This document shows positions 25,765 through 38,104 of a DNA stretch of 64,000 nt, in pieces. Origin of the DNA: Apricaphanius iberus. Taxonomy: Eukaryota > Chordata > Actinopteri > Cyprinodontiformes > Aphaniidae. The stretch spans positions 1,674,001 to 1,738,000 of the forward strand of contig JAPXFQ010000804.1 in assembly GCA_028564705.1 (NCBI GenBank), given 5' to 3'. The notes under the pieces are model-generated. The model was not told where the DNA came from and searched no databases. It saw only the letters and a list, made by a program, of their open reading frames with translations. The number at the start of each line of letters is the position of its first letter. Positions within the stretch are counted from its first letter, which is position 1. A program made the translations under genes and the position numbers.

Positions 25765-28445
25765 TAAAATGCAACTTCACATGGGATATGGATGCAAAAC
25801 AGTCTATTTGCAATTCAGGGAATTTTCTTCCTTTGTATTTTTAATTCTTAAATTTGCCTTAAATTGATGATAAAACTGTGATAATAACGTCCAGTAATGG
25901 TACGATTCATGTAAAACTACAGATATGATGAAATTACATCACCTAAAATCTGCACTGTCTGTCTGCGTGTGGCAAATTCTTGTCGGCAGGGTCACTTTGT
26001 TTACCATAATGAAATGAAAAGCTACAAATAAAGTCGTGTTTCACAGTCATGCAGAGATCCCATTTCTCAAGATAAATAATTCAGATTGTACATGCCGGCA
26101 GGCCGAGAATAGATTTCTAAAATAACAAGAGGGAGGAGGGATGGAAGGAAGAGGGTAGCAGAAAATTGTGAGGTAACTATCCAAAGTGGCTGACAGCCAG
26201 CAAGCCAGGGACTTTGGCATCCCAAAGCAACTCAAGCTCCAGTCTCTCCTTGCCCCTCTCTTGATGTTATTGCTTTACTATAGCCATCATTATTCCTACC
26301 GTACACCTGTCTCCTGTCTTATGTCTTGATTAAACATGTCTTTGCTATCTGTGGCTGCTTCTCCTGCTGTCAGATTGGTTCTGTTAAACTGAGCTGCTAT
26401 AGATTAAAAAGGCAATTTCACATTAAGATGCCAAATCACCAAAAGCACACTTTCCCTTGAACAGTAAAAGTAGGATGGTCACAGTAGTGCTTCAAGGTTT
26501 CACTTTAACATTCAGGAATCAATTCCTGCTACCAATTCAGCATATTAGTTTGATCTGTGCCAGCAACCCAGGGAAGCAGCTGTCCAGGGCTGTACCTTTC
26601 CCCGAAGCACATTCCGCCAGCACTGCTCCCTGATTCTCTGATAATGTTAATGCTATGCAGATGTCTCTGAACTAGTCCGGACATTTTCTTAATATTAAAA
26701 CTGACGACTGGACATGATTCTCACTCGTTGTCGAATTTCTTGAAAGTCCCATGTGGTTTTTAAGAGCAGCCCAATATTGACCCACAATATCTTCCACATC
26801 AACAACAGCCAAGCTATTCCCATCCCTAATGGTAGGAAAATCAATAGGTAAAGAATGGGTTTATTTATATTTCAAGCAATGGTGTCATGTTTTGCCTTTT
26901 GTGACAACTTTATTACTGTGGGGCATATGGGACATAAGAGAAAGAATATTTGGGGTATAATGATGAAAAAAAAAAAACATATCTTCGGATCTCTATCCGT
27001 TCTTGTCATTCTGCAGCAAATAACATCTGTTCCAGATGGGGATCTCCTCCTTATCTCACCAGGGCTCTGGTTCTATCATTAGTCTAAGTCAAACTCAGTA
27101 GGTACACTAGTATGGAAAGACAGTTTGGTTCTCAGATCTCATCCTATAATTTCCTCTGTTATCAAAGTGTTCTTTGAAGTTCATGTTTTATAAGAGAGAT
27201 TTGACTGTCAGGTCAGAGTTTACGAGGCAAAAGTACAGTCTTTGAGCTAAAGCATGTTCAACTTTGTACTTCTATCCTGATGAAAACTTGTGGCCTGTGT
27301 ATTTTGTTATCAGGGATTTTCTTTGAGTTTAGAAGCAATAAAAGACTATGTGAAATTCACAATATAAACTTGGTTCGAAGCTTAATATTATGCTCCAGGA
27401 AGTTCTTTATATAAAGACATCTTGTTGGAGAATGTCTTATAATAATGAAATAGTACTAGGTTTTTCTTAAATCCCAAAGGCACCATGTGACTGTCTCTTG
27501 ATTTAAGTGTAAGCTATCAATGCCATGTATATTAGAGAGGGTTAGTGCTTTTGGCTTAACATCCATCATGTTCAGGAGGAGTGAAGGCTGCAAGTCAATA
27601 ATCAAATTGATTTACAGCAAAAAATGGATCATAACGTAACGTTGCAATCAATTCTGGGAAGTAGACAAGTGTGCATTTTGCATGGTTGCATATGGGTCTG
27701 AGTTGCTTCGATTGTCACAAAATATTAGTTTCGTGTCATAAAGATATTCAGTTGGGAAGGAACTACGCGCTAGTGTTTGGGGTTGTACAAATCGCACTCT
27801 AGATACTCAGACTGGATGTCAGAGAAACAAATCTTAAACAATAATGATAAAAGAAAATGCTATAATAAAGGTATAAAATGCAATATTTCTTGACCACAGA
27901 CCTACAAAAAAAATGTATATGTTAAATTAATTTTTTGCCACTTAGATTTACCTTAAAGTGGAATTAGTAACACTGGGGTAAAGGCATTGTCACAGTAATG
28001 TCAGAACAGGTGTTATTTGGCTTGCTTTTATTTTTCAGACTATTTGTGACCATCCACTCCGGAATAAACCTGTATTTTCATTTCAAAACAACTCTGTACA
28101 TTTTTAATAGTGTCTTGTAGTGACACAGTCTACTTTTACCATCACAATCGAACCAGCACTTCAGTTCTGCAATCTAAAATTATCAGGGTGTAAATCAAAA
28201 AAGCTCCTGGTATGTCTATCTCTGTCAAAACAACCTCCTTCATTTTATATCTGCTCATCTGTGAGATGCATTTAAATTTCACACATAACTGCAGCCTTCA
28301 TATCCCCATCCAAGCACCCTGTTTGTGTTTTTTTCAACTGTTAAATGCATTTTTTTTTTTGTCTAGCATTAGCACCCACCAGCACTTGTGGTGCCAATTT
28401 GTGATGTTAACTGTAAAGTAGGCTCTGGAATTGAAATTACTTTTC
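25765..28445. other. Intronic sequence, nothing assigned
   Basis: Mostly AT-rich, with a slightly GC-richer section at 26040-26280. No repeat family, exon or RNA gene was recognised. Confidence 0.5.
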
Positions 28446-28508
28446 TTGTAGAGTGCCTAGAGATATATGTTATGAATTGGTGCTTAATAAATAAACTGAA
28501 TTGAATTA
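28446..28508 (+). repeat. LINE/SINE-type 3' tail
   Basis: TTGTAGAGTGCCTAGAGATA, then TTATGAATTGGTGCTTAATA AATAAACTGAATTGAATT, is a diverged copy of a common teleost retroposon ending (GAGTGCCTTGAGA... GTGAATTGGCGCTATATAAATAAA, then repeated TTGAA). It indicates a 5'-truncated plus-strand insertion. The preceding 28210-28420 stretch could not be tied to it. Confidence 0.6.
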
Positions 28509-29211
28509 ACATGCTTGATTTTTTTAACAATGGTAGCAATTATTGAATTGTCATGTACTGTTGATGGAGTTGACTAATAAAGACAACTTCCAATAGAGAT
28601 TTGTGGCTGACAACAGTCTGTAATAAGTACAGAAGAAGCTGCCTTAACTTTTAAAACTTTTTGCACCAGTCTGTTTTTGTATCCAATGGATAAAAGGGGT
28701 ACACAAAACTTTGATCCATTAGCTAATAGCATTGAAGTTAGCATGTAGGGTGAAGCTTCCTATTGGGAACATGCTAGAGAGTTACTTTAAATTTTTTCTG
28801 ATTATGGATGGCAATTAAGAGAGCGCAAAACACCAGTTGCAGTTTGGGCACCAGTCTTTTTTTTTCCTGCAACTTCAAATGGCCTTTTTCTTTTTGGGCC
28901 TTTGGTAGTTTGCCATAAAGTTAAAGGAGTAGCCAATGGCTGTTTCTCCCTCCCTGAAATTATTGAGTGTAGAGCCTATCTCGCCAGAGGTGTTCTGTTG
29001 CAAAACACAGCAATGAGAGGAGGAGCTACATAAATGCGGAAGTGCGCCTGTCTGGTGAGTCAGACATCCAGATGGTCCAATTGTTGGTTTCTGACTGAAC
29101 CATGTTATTGCTTGAGGTTTTTGAACAAATGTGGCAGAACCACTTTATTATGTTTTTGTGTTTGTTTTTTTTTAATCTTCACAAAATGTGTATAGCTATA
29201 ATATGTTTTTT

Positions 29212-29275
29212 ATCCTTGAAGATTTTGAGCTAGGAGCAGGAAGATAGGGCAAGAGAGTAAGGATTTGAGTGAGAC
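29212..29275 (+). mobile_element. Short fragment of the same Tc1 family as 24614-25764
   Basis: TTGAGCTAGGAGCAGGAAGA and AGAGAGTAAGGATTTGA are shared almost base for base with 24738-24795, including the unusual ATAGGG(C/T)AAGAGAGTAAGG spelling. Only the 5' untranslated part and start of the transposase remain. Confidence 0.75.
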
Positions 29276-29499
29276 TTAATGCTGCGCTGCAACAAAAGTA
29301 AGAAAAAAAAAACTTTCTCAGTCTCTCCTGACACAGAGACTCCTGTGTGTCTGTAGAATGATTAATAAGTGACCATTAGCAGCTGCGTATCCAGGAGGTG
29401 AATAAAGAGGGGTTAAAAGGGCCCAGGGTTGGTTTGGGACTGTAGCACCAAAATAAAAGCAGATATGTTCTTCTAGTGGGGACCCAATCTAAGCTGGTC

Positions 29500-29957
29500 A
29501 CATTTGAAAGTTTTAAACTGTTAAAAGGACATTTAAAGTAATTTTGTTTTGCCAAGGTTTATGAGACAATTTTGTCTTAAACTCTGCTTGCTTTTCAAAC
29601 AATTTAAGTGATTGGCGAAAAATAAAAATCACTAAAACATTGCAACTTTTCACAAAAAAATGTATGGACTGTTTTTTTTAAAAACTTACATTATTGCAGT
29701 TAGCTGTTATTTTAAATAAATAAATAAATACTTTAAATGGGCTTAGTTTTGGAGCCAAATGTTGTAGTTGGAGTTCTCTGTTTATTTAAGAGATAAAAGG
29801 CAAATGCTTTATCATTTTACAGCCACAAAATTTTGGTTATGCATTATTTGTTTGGATGTTTAAAAACCCCAAAAAATATATCAGAGTAATCAATTAATTG
29901 AATCGATAAAGTGCTAGATTAATCGATTACAAAAATAATTGATAGCTGAAGCCCTAG
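29500..29957. mobile_element. hAT-type element remnant (right end preserved)
   Basis: The right end contains TAATCAATTAATTGAATCGA, then AGATTAATCGATTACAAAAA and GATAGCTGAAGCCCTAG, the signature of a fish hAT family ending in CAGCCCTA. The preceding 350 bp (TTTTCAAACAATTTAAGTGA, TTGGAGCCAAATGTTGTAGT, ATTATTTGTTTGGATGTTTA) fits the same family interior as I recall it. The left end was not found, so the start is approximate. Confidence 0.62.
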
Positions 29958-30003
29958 ACTAAGTAAAGCGCTATACAAATAAAGGCCATTCACCATTTAC
30001 TTA
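29958..30003 (+). repeat. SINE-like tail abutting the hAT end
   Basis: ACTAAGTAAAGCGCTATACA AATAAAGGCCATTCACC is the tail of the repeat group also seen at 21658. It begins exactly where the hAT terminus stops, suggesting the hAT copy landed inside an older retroposon. Confidence 0.5.
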
Positions 30004-31648
30004 CTGATAATATTAGGAGTTGATGATTCTACATTGAACAAATACTCCTTTCAATGGTTTGAGATTTAAAAAAAAAACATTAAATATTTTTTGGGGCATT
30101 AAAACCACTGCATACTTACACAAGCATGAAGACATATATCAACAAGTCAAACCAAGATTGGATTGTCCTTGAAAACAACAAGAAAAACTTTGCTAAAACC
30201 ATACCATGTCCTGTTCCTGTGAACCCATCTCATTTTTCTACCCGTGTGACCTTGATGTATCCTTGACTATCATGAACTGATAAGATCCTTCAAACACATT
30301 GAGTCAATGTGAAATCCAAAGATCAAGAATGTCAAGGAATAATAATCAAAAGAAAATGATAAATGCAGTACATGTAATGGAAAGAGAAAAAGGAAATACA
30401 ATTGGTAACAAGAAGTAAATGGTCCATTGAAAAGCCAGGGCAGACTGACCAACACTTGTAGGCAGCAGTACCTTTAAAATAGAGCAGTCAGAAATAATGC
30501 TTCTGAATAACGTTAAAAACCTCTTCTTCCTTCATGCACCAAAGCAAAGGTTACCCCAATCATCGTTTCGGCTGCAGTGGTTTTACAGCCCCGGAATGAC
30601 TGCTTCTCTCCCCATTACCTCTGCACTCCTTTGATTGGCACATGGGTGGAAATAGGGCGGTTAGAGAGTAGGTGGGTGGGTGGGTAATCATGGGATTGTG
30701 CGTCACACTGTGTGCATGCTTGCAGTACAATTTGTCTTTTCAGCAGGTGAGATGGAAGAGGCAGGTGAGACGTGGCCAGGTTTAATTTAAAAGGCTCTTT
30801 ACAATGCTCACTGAACCAACAGTGGCATTCCCAAACAATGCTTGAGAAGCAGTAATTTCATGATTTTCTTTTCCTTCAATATGTCTACTGTCCTTGTCCA
30901 CCTTTTTTTAATTGACACAGACCCTAAAACATATAGAGTGCATACAAGAGGAAAAATCGTGCAATATTTCTTGATCCTGTAGGAGTGCTAATCTGTCTTT
31001 AATCTGCTGCTCCTATAGCTGTTCTCGAATCGTCTGGTTGGAACAGGTGTCCTTTCCAGTCCACTGGTGCAATGATTTAAGAGAAGTGACTGACAGTGAG
31101 AGAGACAGAGGGTCATATTAGAGGCTAATGGAGTTAATATCCTGAGATGTAGATAAAAGGTAAGGAAAGATTGGCTAGAGAGACATGGAGAACAACCAGA
31201 GTTACAGGAACTGTAATGAATACAGATCTAATTTTATAGCTGATTGTTTTCTAAGTAATATTTTGTTTGTGTTTTTATAACTTTCATATGTTTAATTTGC
31301 TTAATACTCAAAATAATTTTCTTCAAAATACACTACCAAAATGTATTAAATGTGTATCTAATAAATATATTAGAATTTATGAGTTGACATTTTCATTTAA
31401 ATTGAAGTGGCATATTGGTATACAATTTTTCCTATGGAGCTGCCCCCTTGACATTTCACTGGAGAACTGTTATCATGGATAATGTTACAGAACCATACCT
31501 ATTTGATGTTTTCTTCAGAGATACAGTGTTTTTTCTGTCAAACTAGATTTTCTCTCTTCAGTTTCACATTTTGCTATTACAATCTCTCATGTGAAATGCA
31601 GTTTTCTGTGATAATTATTCCTCCAAGCAGCCATGGGACAGCCATTGT
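30004..31648. other. Intronic sequence, nothing assigned
   Basis: The only structure is a GTGGGTGGGTGGGTGG run at about 30670-30684. No frame exceeds 71 codons. Confidence 0.5.
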
Positions 31649-32285
31649 TAAAGGCTGAATATGGAACTTTTTCATCAATAGCTACAATTAAAAACATTCA
31701 ATACTTTCACAGAGGTTAGAGGATTGCAGAATGAAAGTACAACATTTCCTTAAAAATTATATTTAAATTAAAATATAACAAAAACTACATTTTAAACACA
31801 ACAATAAGTTATGTTTACATCTACCAGCCAGTAGTGGCCACCATTGTGGGTGGACAAAAATGGTCTCTATGTTCCAACAATATGGTCAGTACTGCTCAGT
31901 TGGCACTGGAAAAAAAATGGCAGTCTGTAAGTCAAGCAGCTGATTCAGAGCCACAGAGATTTTGTTCTCCGTCTCAGGAGAGGAGTAACTGGAGAGGAGC
32001 AGAAACTAGAGTAGTTTGAAGTGAAGTCTATGTAAATTAGATGGACCCACATTTAACATCTTCACGGCGTCAAACACACAAGGAAACTTCGACTTTCCTC
32101 CTGGATTGGTAAGCTAACTCACTTGCTAACTTTTCTAATGTTAGCTGTCAGTTAAACTCCTATATGATAAATTCCTCACTGGAGCAAACCAGGCAACCCA
32201 ACGGCTGGAATAATGTTTTTATAGTTGTAACTACAACCTAGATAAACTAGATGTCGCTATCGTGCTCATGTTCCATATCCATCCT
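31649..32285. repeat. Candidate TIR element, unclassified
   Basis: GGCTGAATATGGAAC near 31651 and GTTCCATATCCATCC near 32270 are inverse at about 13 of 15 positions. The interior has a GC-richer part ending CCTCCTGGATTG|GTAAGC (a splice-donor-like site at about 32110) and GCTAACTCACTTGCTAAC, a layout seen in other small DNA elements in this window. No target duplication was established. Confidence 0.35.
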
Positions 32286-33067
32286 GTAATGTCCGATTAT
32301 ATTACTGATAAAGTTATAATCTACTGAAAAAAAACAAAAAGAACACAAATCAGTGTGTGAATGAAATTGACTAAATTTCATCTTGATTCAGCTTGACTAG
32401 GGATTAGCCAGTCATAAAATGAAAAAACTGATTTAATCAACCAATGAATAAACTGTAAAGAACAATCTTCTATACAGATGCTTTAGCTGAGTGGGAAAGA
32501 CTCAAACATAGATGTGATTTACACATAATTGATGATAGATGATCCACAACAAGCTACATCCAAAGGAATTGCCATTTCTGTCACATTTTGTAAGATCCTT
32601 TAAGGTGGTATATGCTGTGAGAGAGAGTTAGAAAAAGCAAAGAATATAAAAGTTAAACAAAACACACGAACAATGCCCAGTATATTCTTGTGAGCTGTCA
32701 ACCTCTGTCTGAATTGGGACAGGTCTTTGAGTAAAGGTGATGGTCTAGACACCCTAGAAAATGCACAAATAGATGTTTCAATAATGTCAACAATGCTAAC
32801 TATGTTTATATCACATAAAATACTAACTCCATGAAAATTACTTTTGCTGTGACACAGCAAGCACATATTCTGCTCCTAATAGAAAAAAAAATGTCTGAAA
32901 GCTAGAAACTTTGAACTTTATATTTTTTATATTTCTAGTCAGCATGTTTTGTCATGTTATCCTTTAAGTAATTTGGTAAGGCACAGAGGCACAAGTGCAT
33001 ATGTATTTTAGGGAAATATCTCAAAAATCCTTCTTCTTTCTGAAACTTTGTGAATTTTTTTTAAGAA

Positions 33068-33861
33068 TAACCCCTCAATTCCTCTACATGCGCTCCGCCA
33101 CGCACGCCGCAGCAAAACCGATCCCATTGTAATGAAAAATAACTATTCCACTACCACCGCTGTGCGGCGCAGGGCGCCCGCTGCCTTTTCGCACTCCGGC
33201 AAAAATATGAATGGAATCCAATTTTGCCGGATGCCGGAGCAAGTCCCCAGTAAATCTACACAAATAAAAAAGTACCAGGCAGGATACAGAAAATGCAGAT
33301 CATCCTATTTTCAAAATAAATCAGTAAAGACAGACTTATTATTTTTTTTTAAGACAGAATTTTTCTTTGTATGCATAGCTATAATTATTTAATCTCACTG
33401 AAATGTATAAATACATGTTTTCTAAAATAATTGTGTGTATTTATACATTTATTACACACTAAAAAAAGTAAACTTTTCAGCTATTTAATTCTGAAATGTC
33501 AATACCTGTTGGTCAACAAATGCATCTTCAGATACGGGAGAAACCTTACAACATGGATGAAGAGAAACTCATCGTCGAAGTTCAAAAACATAAAATACTG
33601 TATGATACAACTCATCCTTTCTACAAAGACACAAAGAGAAAAGATGAAACCTGGGCCGAAATTGCCAAAGTTTTGGGACTGACTGGTAAGTAGGCCTACA
33701 TTGTTATTGTAATGTGTACTCCAATGCGCATGCTTCATTGAGCACCTCTGGGCTCCGAAGCGGAGGTGGGGCGAATGCAGTATAATTTAACGAAGGCAGA
33801 GAACCGCTGCGACGTGCGTGACGGGGCAGAGCGGAGCGCATGTAGTGGAATTGAGGAGTTA
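33068..33861 (+). mobile_element. TIR transposon carrying a MADF-domain exon
   Basis: The left end (33068-33098, TAACCCCTCAATTCCTCTAC then ATGCGCTCCGC) and the reverse complement of the right end match at 29 of 31 positions. They match again, after a short gap, over CACGCACG(C/T)CGCAGC. The element is only 794 bp. It contains a MADF exon with a splice donor but no DDE transposase, so it is an internally deleted derivative. The target site is ambiguous: TAA on the left, TTA on the right. MADF/Myb-like proteins accompany PIF/Harbinger-type transposases in animals, which makes that superfamily my best guess. Confidence 0.75.
33553..33685 (+). CDS. MADF-domain exon (first coding exon of a transposon-borne or captured gene)
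   Basis: Starting at ATG 33553 the frame reads MDEEKLIVEVQKHKILYD, then TTHPFYKDTKRKDETWAE and IAKVLGLTG. These are helices 1 and 2 of the MADF (Myb/SANT-like DNA-binding) domain, with the typical LI..V..H..LYD, K....WAEIA and LG residues. It ends ACT G|GTAAGTAG, a consensus donor in phase 1, where MADF genes often split before the EEC..RW helix. No stop or frameshift is present. The frame is open from 33496, but the Met at 33553 gives the usual MADF start. The downstream exon is missing inside the element, so the gene is partial. It could be transposon cargo or a retained DNA-binding subunit. Confidence 0.7.
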
Positions 33862-34069
33862 GCCTAAATATCAGGGAAATAACTGTGAACGTCCAAACAT
33901 TGGTTCATCCATTGGTTAGTACCATTTTGAAACATATTTAGGGTTCACCTTCATTAATTATACAAGTGTAAACATTATGGAAATTTCTTGTGTGTTCATA
34001 CTGTAAATTTCAAAAATACAAATAATTCGGTGTGCAAAAGATAAACATGTTTTGACATAAATTGTGCTT

Positions 34070-34590
34070 CTTAACTCTAGAACAAAAGCCAAAGACCTTG
34101 TGAAAAGGCTGGGTGAAGCTGTTGAGTGGGTTGAGAGTATAATCATCCTCAGTAACACAAGTCCAGTATGTAACAAAATGGGCTGAAAGGCCACTCCAAG
34201 AAGAGGAAGACATCATAGTTTGCAAAGAAACATAACAGACAGATTTTACCTTCTATTTTAGCTGCATTCACGGACAAATAATTTACTTTTTCAAGATGTG
34301 TCCTTTAGTCTGAATAAACTAAAACTGAAATGTGTGGCCATATTGACAACTGTAACAGTTGGAGGAAAAAGTGGAAAGCTTGCAAGCCTGAGAGCACTAT
34401 CCTAGAAGAACAGGAGCAGCAGCAACACGTTGTGTTGTTGTTAGTGCACTTCACAAAATTCTATATATCATAAGCTCAGAAAGGTTTGTGGCCATATCCA
34501 ACATCTGTAGACATCAGTAATCATGTTAAAGGTTGGGTACAGATACGCCTTCCAAAGCATGCTACCTCTGTATCCAAATGAGTACTGAGT
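34070..34590 (+). mobile_element. Tc1-like (Sleeping Beauty-type salmonid family) transposase relic
   Basis: Family-ordered blocks are visible on the plus strand: AAAGACCTTGTGAAAAGGCT, GCTGAAAGGCCACTCCAAGA, TTTAGTCTGAATAAACTAAA, TGTGGCCATATTGAC, GGAAAGCTTGCAAGCC and TAGTGCACTTCACAAAATTC. These correspond to the transposase middle region of the salmonid-type Tc1 consensus as I recall it. The copy is full of substitutions, with no open frame longer than a few dozen codons. Left and right ends were not found. Confidence 0.62.
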
Positions 34591-35939
34591 TTGTTACAAA
34601 TCAGCTTATAAACAACAGTTTTTAAAATTTGATGATAAACCCTGATCATAGTCCCATAACAAAATGCTCAAAGCTGTATAATTGTGTAAGAAAAAGGTAG
34701 CCTAAAAACGTCTTTTTTTTTCAGTAGGATTTGGGCAAAAATTAAAGAAAATTATTATTTTCAGTATGTAACTAAAACATTTGACACAAATTACACAGTT
34801 TTAAGGAAATTAAACCAAAGGAAATGTGAGTAAACTTTGAACTTTTTAAGTAAAATGATACCTTTATTATAATTGTGCATATTTAGATTATCTTTGCGTA
34901 CTGTCTAAAATGATTAGGTCTATGTCATATATTAAGAGTTTGCAATACAAAAATCTGGATTTTCTGCTGTTATGTTTAATTCATTCCAAAGCTACTATTA
35001 TTGAACAAAAAAAGGCGTTTTCTGTCTACATGGGCTTTGTGGAGCAATAGTCTCACAAAACTGGGACACACGATTCAATACTAGGGAGAGACCAGACAGA
35101 TAGGAATTTGGAGCAAGCTCAAATATTTTGGTAAAAAAAAATCAAACCTTCAGAAGTGTGTCTTTTCTAATCTTACTAGAGACCGTTATAACAATTATGC
35201 AACTTACGGCAACGCTATAAAACTGTGTAATTATGTCCTACTCTAATTCAAATTGAAATGGACAGCAGTGATTATTGATGAGTGTTATAAATGTGTGTAA
35301 GTATACATATTTTTGTGTGTGCATGTGCTTCAGTTTTTGTTAATCTCCTACCATCTGCTGGTGGACCTTCTCTCCCTGTTCAGAGACCTGTGGTGCCCCG
35401 CCCGATCTGCCAAGCCTGACCTCGCTGTGTGCAAGTCAGAAAAAGTGTGTGTGCTCGAGCTTGTGTGAGGGTTGCTTGATGAGCCCCGTTCTTCTTGAAG
35501 TGGTGTCATTAAAGCAAAAAGAAGAAGCAAACGGGTGATTGCAGTGATTTGGCAAAGGTTGCAAAGGATCTATCCTCCAATCAGAGCCCTTGCCTGGCCC
35601 CTTCAGCTCCACTGCAATCACATAGCGCGGAGACTGGCGAGAGTGTGCATAACTTGCACGTACACACAAACCCAACTATAGCTTATCAGCCTATGGTTTT
35701 AGCTTGGCCTTTTCTGCAAAAGCTGTGGGACCATATCCACATTATATAAATAAGTTTGTCAAATATAACTATCCATGCAGAGGAGAAAAGGCACTAATAA
35801 AAAACATAAAATTAGTGTAACAATTCTTGCATTTGGACAACAGTTAAATACTCAAGTAGCCCTACTGTACACTGTAAAACAACACTTTAAGTGAGGCTGC
35901 TTTTCTCCGAAGTAGAATGGCTGTAAATGTTTTGAGTTT
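34591..35939. other. Intronic sequence
   Basis: AT-rich to 35330; 35340-35680 is GC-richer and repeat-free, without a recognisable peptide. It could include the undetected remainder of the Tc1-like relic at its left side. Confidence 0.45.
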
Positions 35940-36535
35940 TTAAAGGAACTATGTGGAGTTTGAACGTTTTGTACTTGAGGTTGCCCCCTTCAGGCCAAAT
36001 ATGTAACTACAGCCTCCATGGTAAGTTCGTGCATGAGGCGCGCATGCTGTAGAATCACAAACAATCAAAAACAACAGCTGAGTCAGTCCTGTTCTAGACA
36101 GTTTACAGATTTGCAGGCATGACTTCAGTTTAGGTAACTAATGTTACTGTTGTGTAAGTTTAGATGGGGTCTGGGCTGGAGTTTCGGCCGTGCTTGATCA
36201 GTTTACTGATCTTTTCTTATGCTCCCCTGAATCCATCCTTCAAAATGGCTTCAATGTTTAATATAGATATAGTGAACGCTACACCTGAGCGTGAACTTGC
36301 ATGATGTCATTACACATTGCGGTGCCCGTGGAAAGCACTCGGGAGTTTTGCTTATTCAACCTGAGGCACTCTCTATAAAGTAAATTTACAGGCATATAGA
36401 GGCAACGGCGACAAAATGCCAGGGATGAGTGAACTGATCAGGGCATTGCTGGAGAATATATGAGGAAGAAATTTTATATATGTGTATATATATATAGTTA
36501 AACTTATGAATATTGCCTTAAACATATAGGATGGC
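35940..36535. repeat. Unclassified dispersed-repeat candidate
   Basis: AGGAACTATGTGGAGTTT, then CTTGAGGTTGCCCCCTTCAG, is a phrase I associate with a recurrent fish element. The block is GC-richer than its surroundings and ends near AT-rich hairpin DNA. No terminal repeats were confirmed, so it could equally be unique sequence. Confidence 0.3.
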
Positions 36536-36582
36536 CCAATAAACTAAGCAAATTTATGATTTTATTATGTATGATATACATT

Positions 36583-36648
36583 ATCTTTATTATTATTATT
36601 ATTATTATTATTAATAATAATCATAATAATAATCATAATAATAATGAT
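36583..36648. repeat. (ATT)n/(AAT)n trinucleotide hairpin
   Basis: A run of TTA/ATT units (about 36583-36612) turns directly into AAT units interrupted by CAT (36613-36648), so the two halves can fold on each other. It is a low-complexity repeat with strong hairpin potential. Confidence 0.8.
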
Positions 36649-38104
36649 ATACATCTGTGGTAAAAGATACAAGGCCACTGTATTGTTTCCTTACACACAG
36701 CTAAAACCATATAGTGATATTCACTACATAAACATACACATTTAGGTCAAAATATTCAGCATTTTTAAGGGACTTTGTTTCAGTACCTTTTTACATATAG
36801 TAAGTAGGATTATTACATCTTTAAGGACCTTGGTAAATACCAAATTACGAGGTCATGATTGTTTAAACTTTACATCAGGGAATTTATAATATTTTAGCCA
36901 AATACACAATAGTTGCAATTTAAGACAAGGCCTCAATCAAAACTGAAAATCAAAAATTAAAAGATGATTTATATTTCCGGTATAACATATGCTCAAAATA
37001 CATACAGTATTGAAACAGTTGAGCTGAGTGTTTACATAAAATATATTTTGCATGTGAGTAAAACGTTTTTCCCAGTAAGTTCTAACAACTGGATCATTTT
37101 AGATCCGTCCATGATTGGCTTGATTATTCCCAAAGTCCCCAGTAAGCATCTTCACTGCCTTGATGTTTCGAGAACATTGCAAGGTTTTTTCATTAAAACC
37201 ACATCCTATTAGTTGGGTTCCGTTTCTGTTTATAAATTACTATTATTTTTATAATTTGCTTCATGCCTTATACTATTATTCATGGTATAATCCTAATATG
37301 CTGTGCTCAGACAATACTTAAATAATAATCAAACAGAAAAGGGAAATAGAAAGTAAAAAGGTTGTATTAACCACGGCACATACAAATCTGAACGACTGAT
37401 CTGCAGTCAGTCTTTCCCCCTTAAAGCTGCAGTCACTACAATGAGAATGGCATAGCAGATGCATACAAAAGGCCACCTCTTCCCCATCTCCATCCCTCTC
37501 TCAAAGAAGACAAGTTTGTTTCTCAAGGTGATTGTTGCGGTGATAAGGGAGAGGGCGTTATTAAGGGTGACAGCGAAGGGGCTGAGAGGCAGCGTCTGAC
37601 TGGATAACCTTGTCCCCATCCCCGCCTCGCTTCCTTCTGCATGATCTCCACCACTGGCCTGCCCTGCCTGCTTGCTTGTCTGAACACAATCTGCTGGCTG
37701 GAATTACCTCACAGCCCCAGGAAAACTAAACATGATTTCTGACCTTTCCTTTCTATGTTCAACAATAACCTTTGCTGATCCGCCCACGCCACGAGACCGC
37801 TGAAACGAGTGGGGGACGGAGTGGGAAAAGGGTGTGCATGCGTTCCTACTTCTTTAAATGCTATTCAAGATAAATGTGTGTTAACATGATTATGTGCATG
37901 TATATTTATATGTGAGTACAGAGAGGAAATAATTCAAACACCTGCCAGAAAGGACATTATTACTTAGGATGACTGCTTCAACATGTGGAAACGGATGTGA
38001 GAGAAGAGACATAAGAAACATTTAAGACTGTACCTCCATAGTAAAAATCTTAGTTTCCGATCAGAATTATGTTTTTTCGTGCAAGCTGTTTGTTTTTAAA
38101 TGTA
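36649..38104. other. Intronic sequence
   Basis: AT-rich to 37400, then a GC-richer repeat-free part (37420-37830) that might be conserved noncoding DNA. No exon was recognised. Confidence 0.45.
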
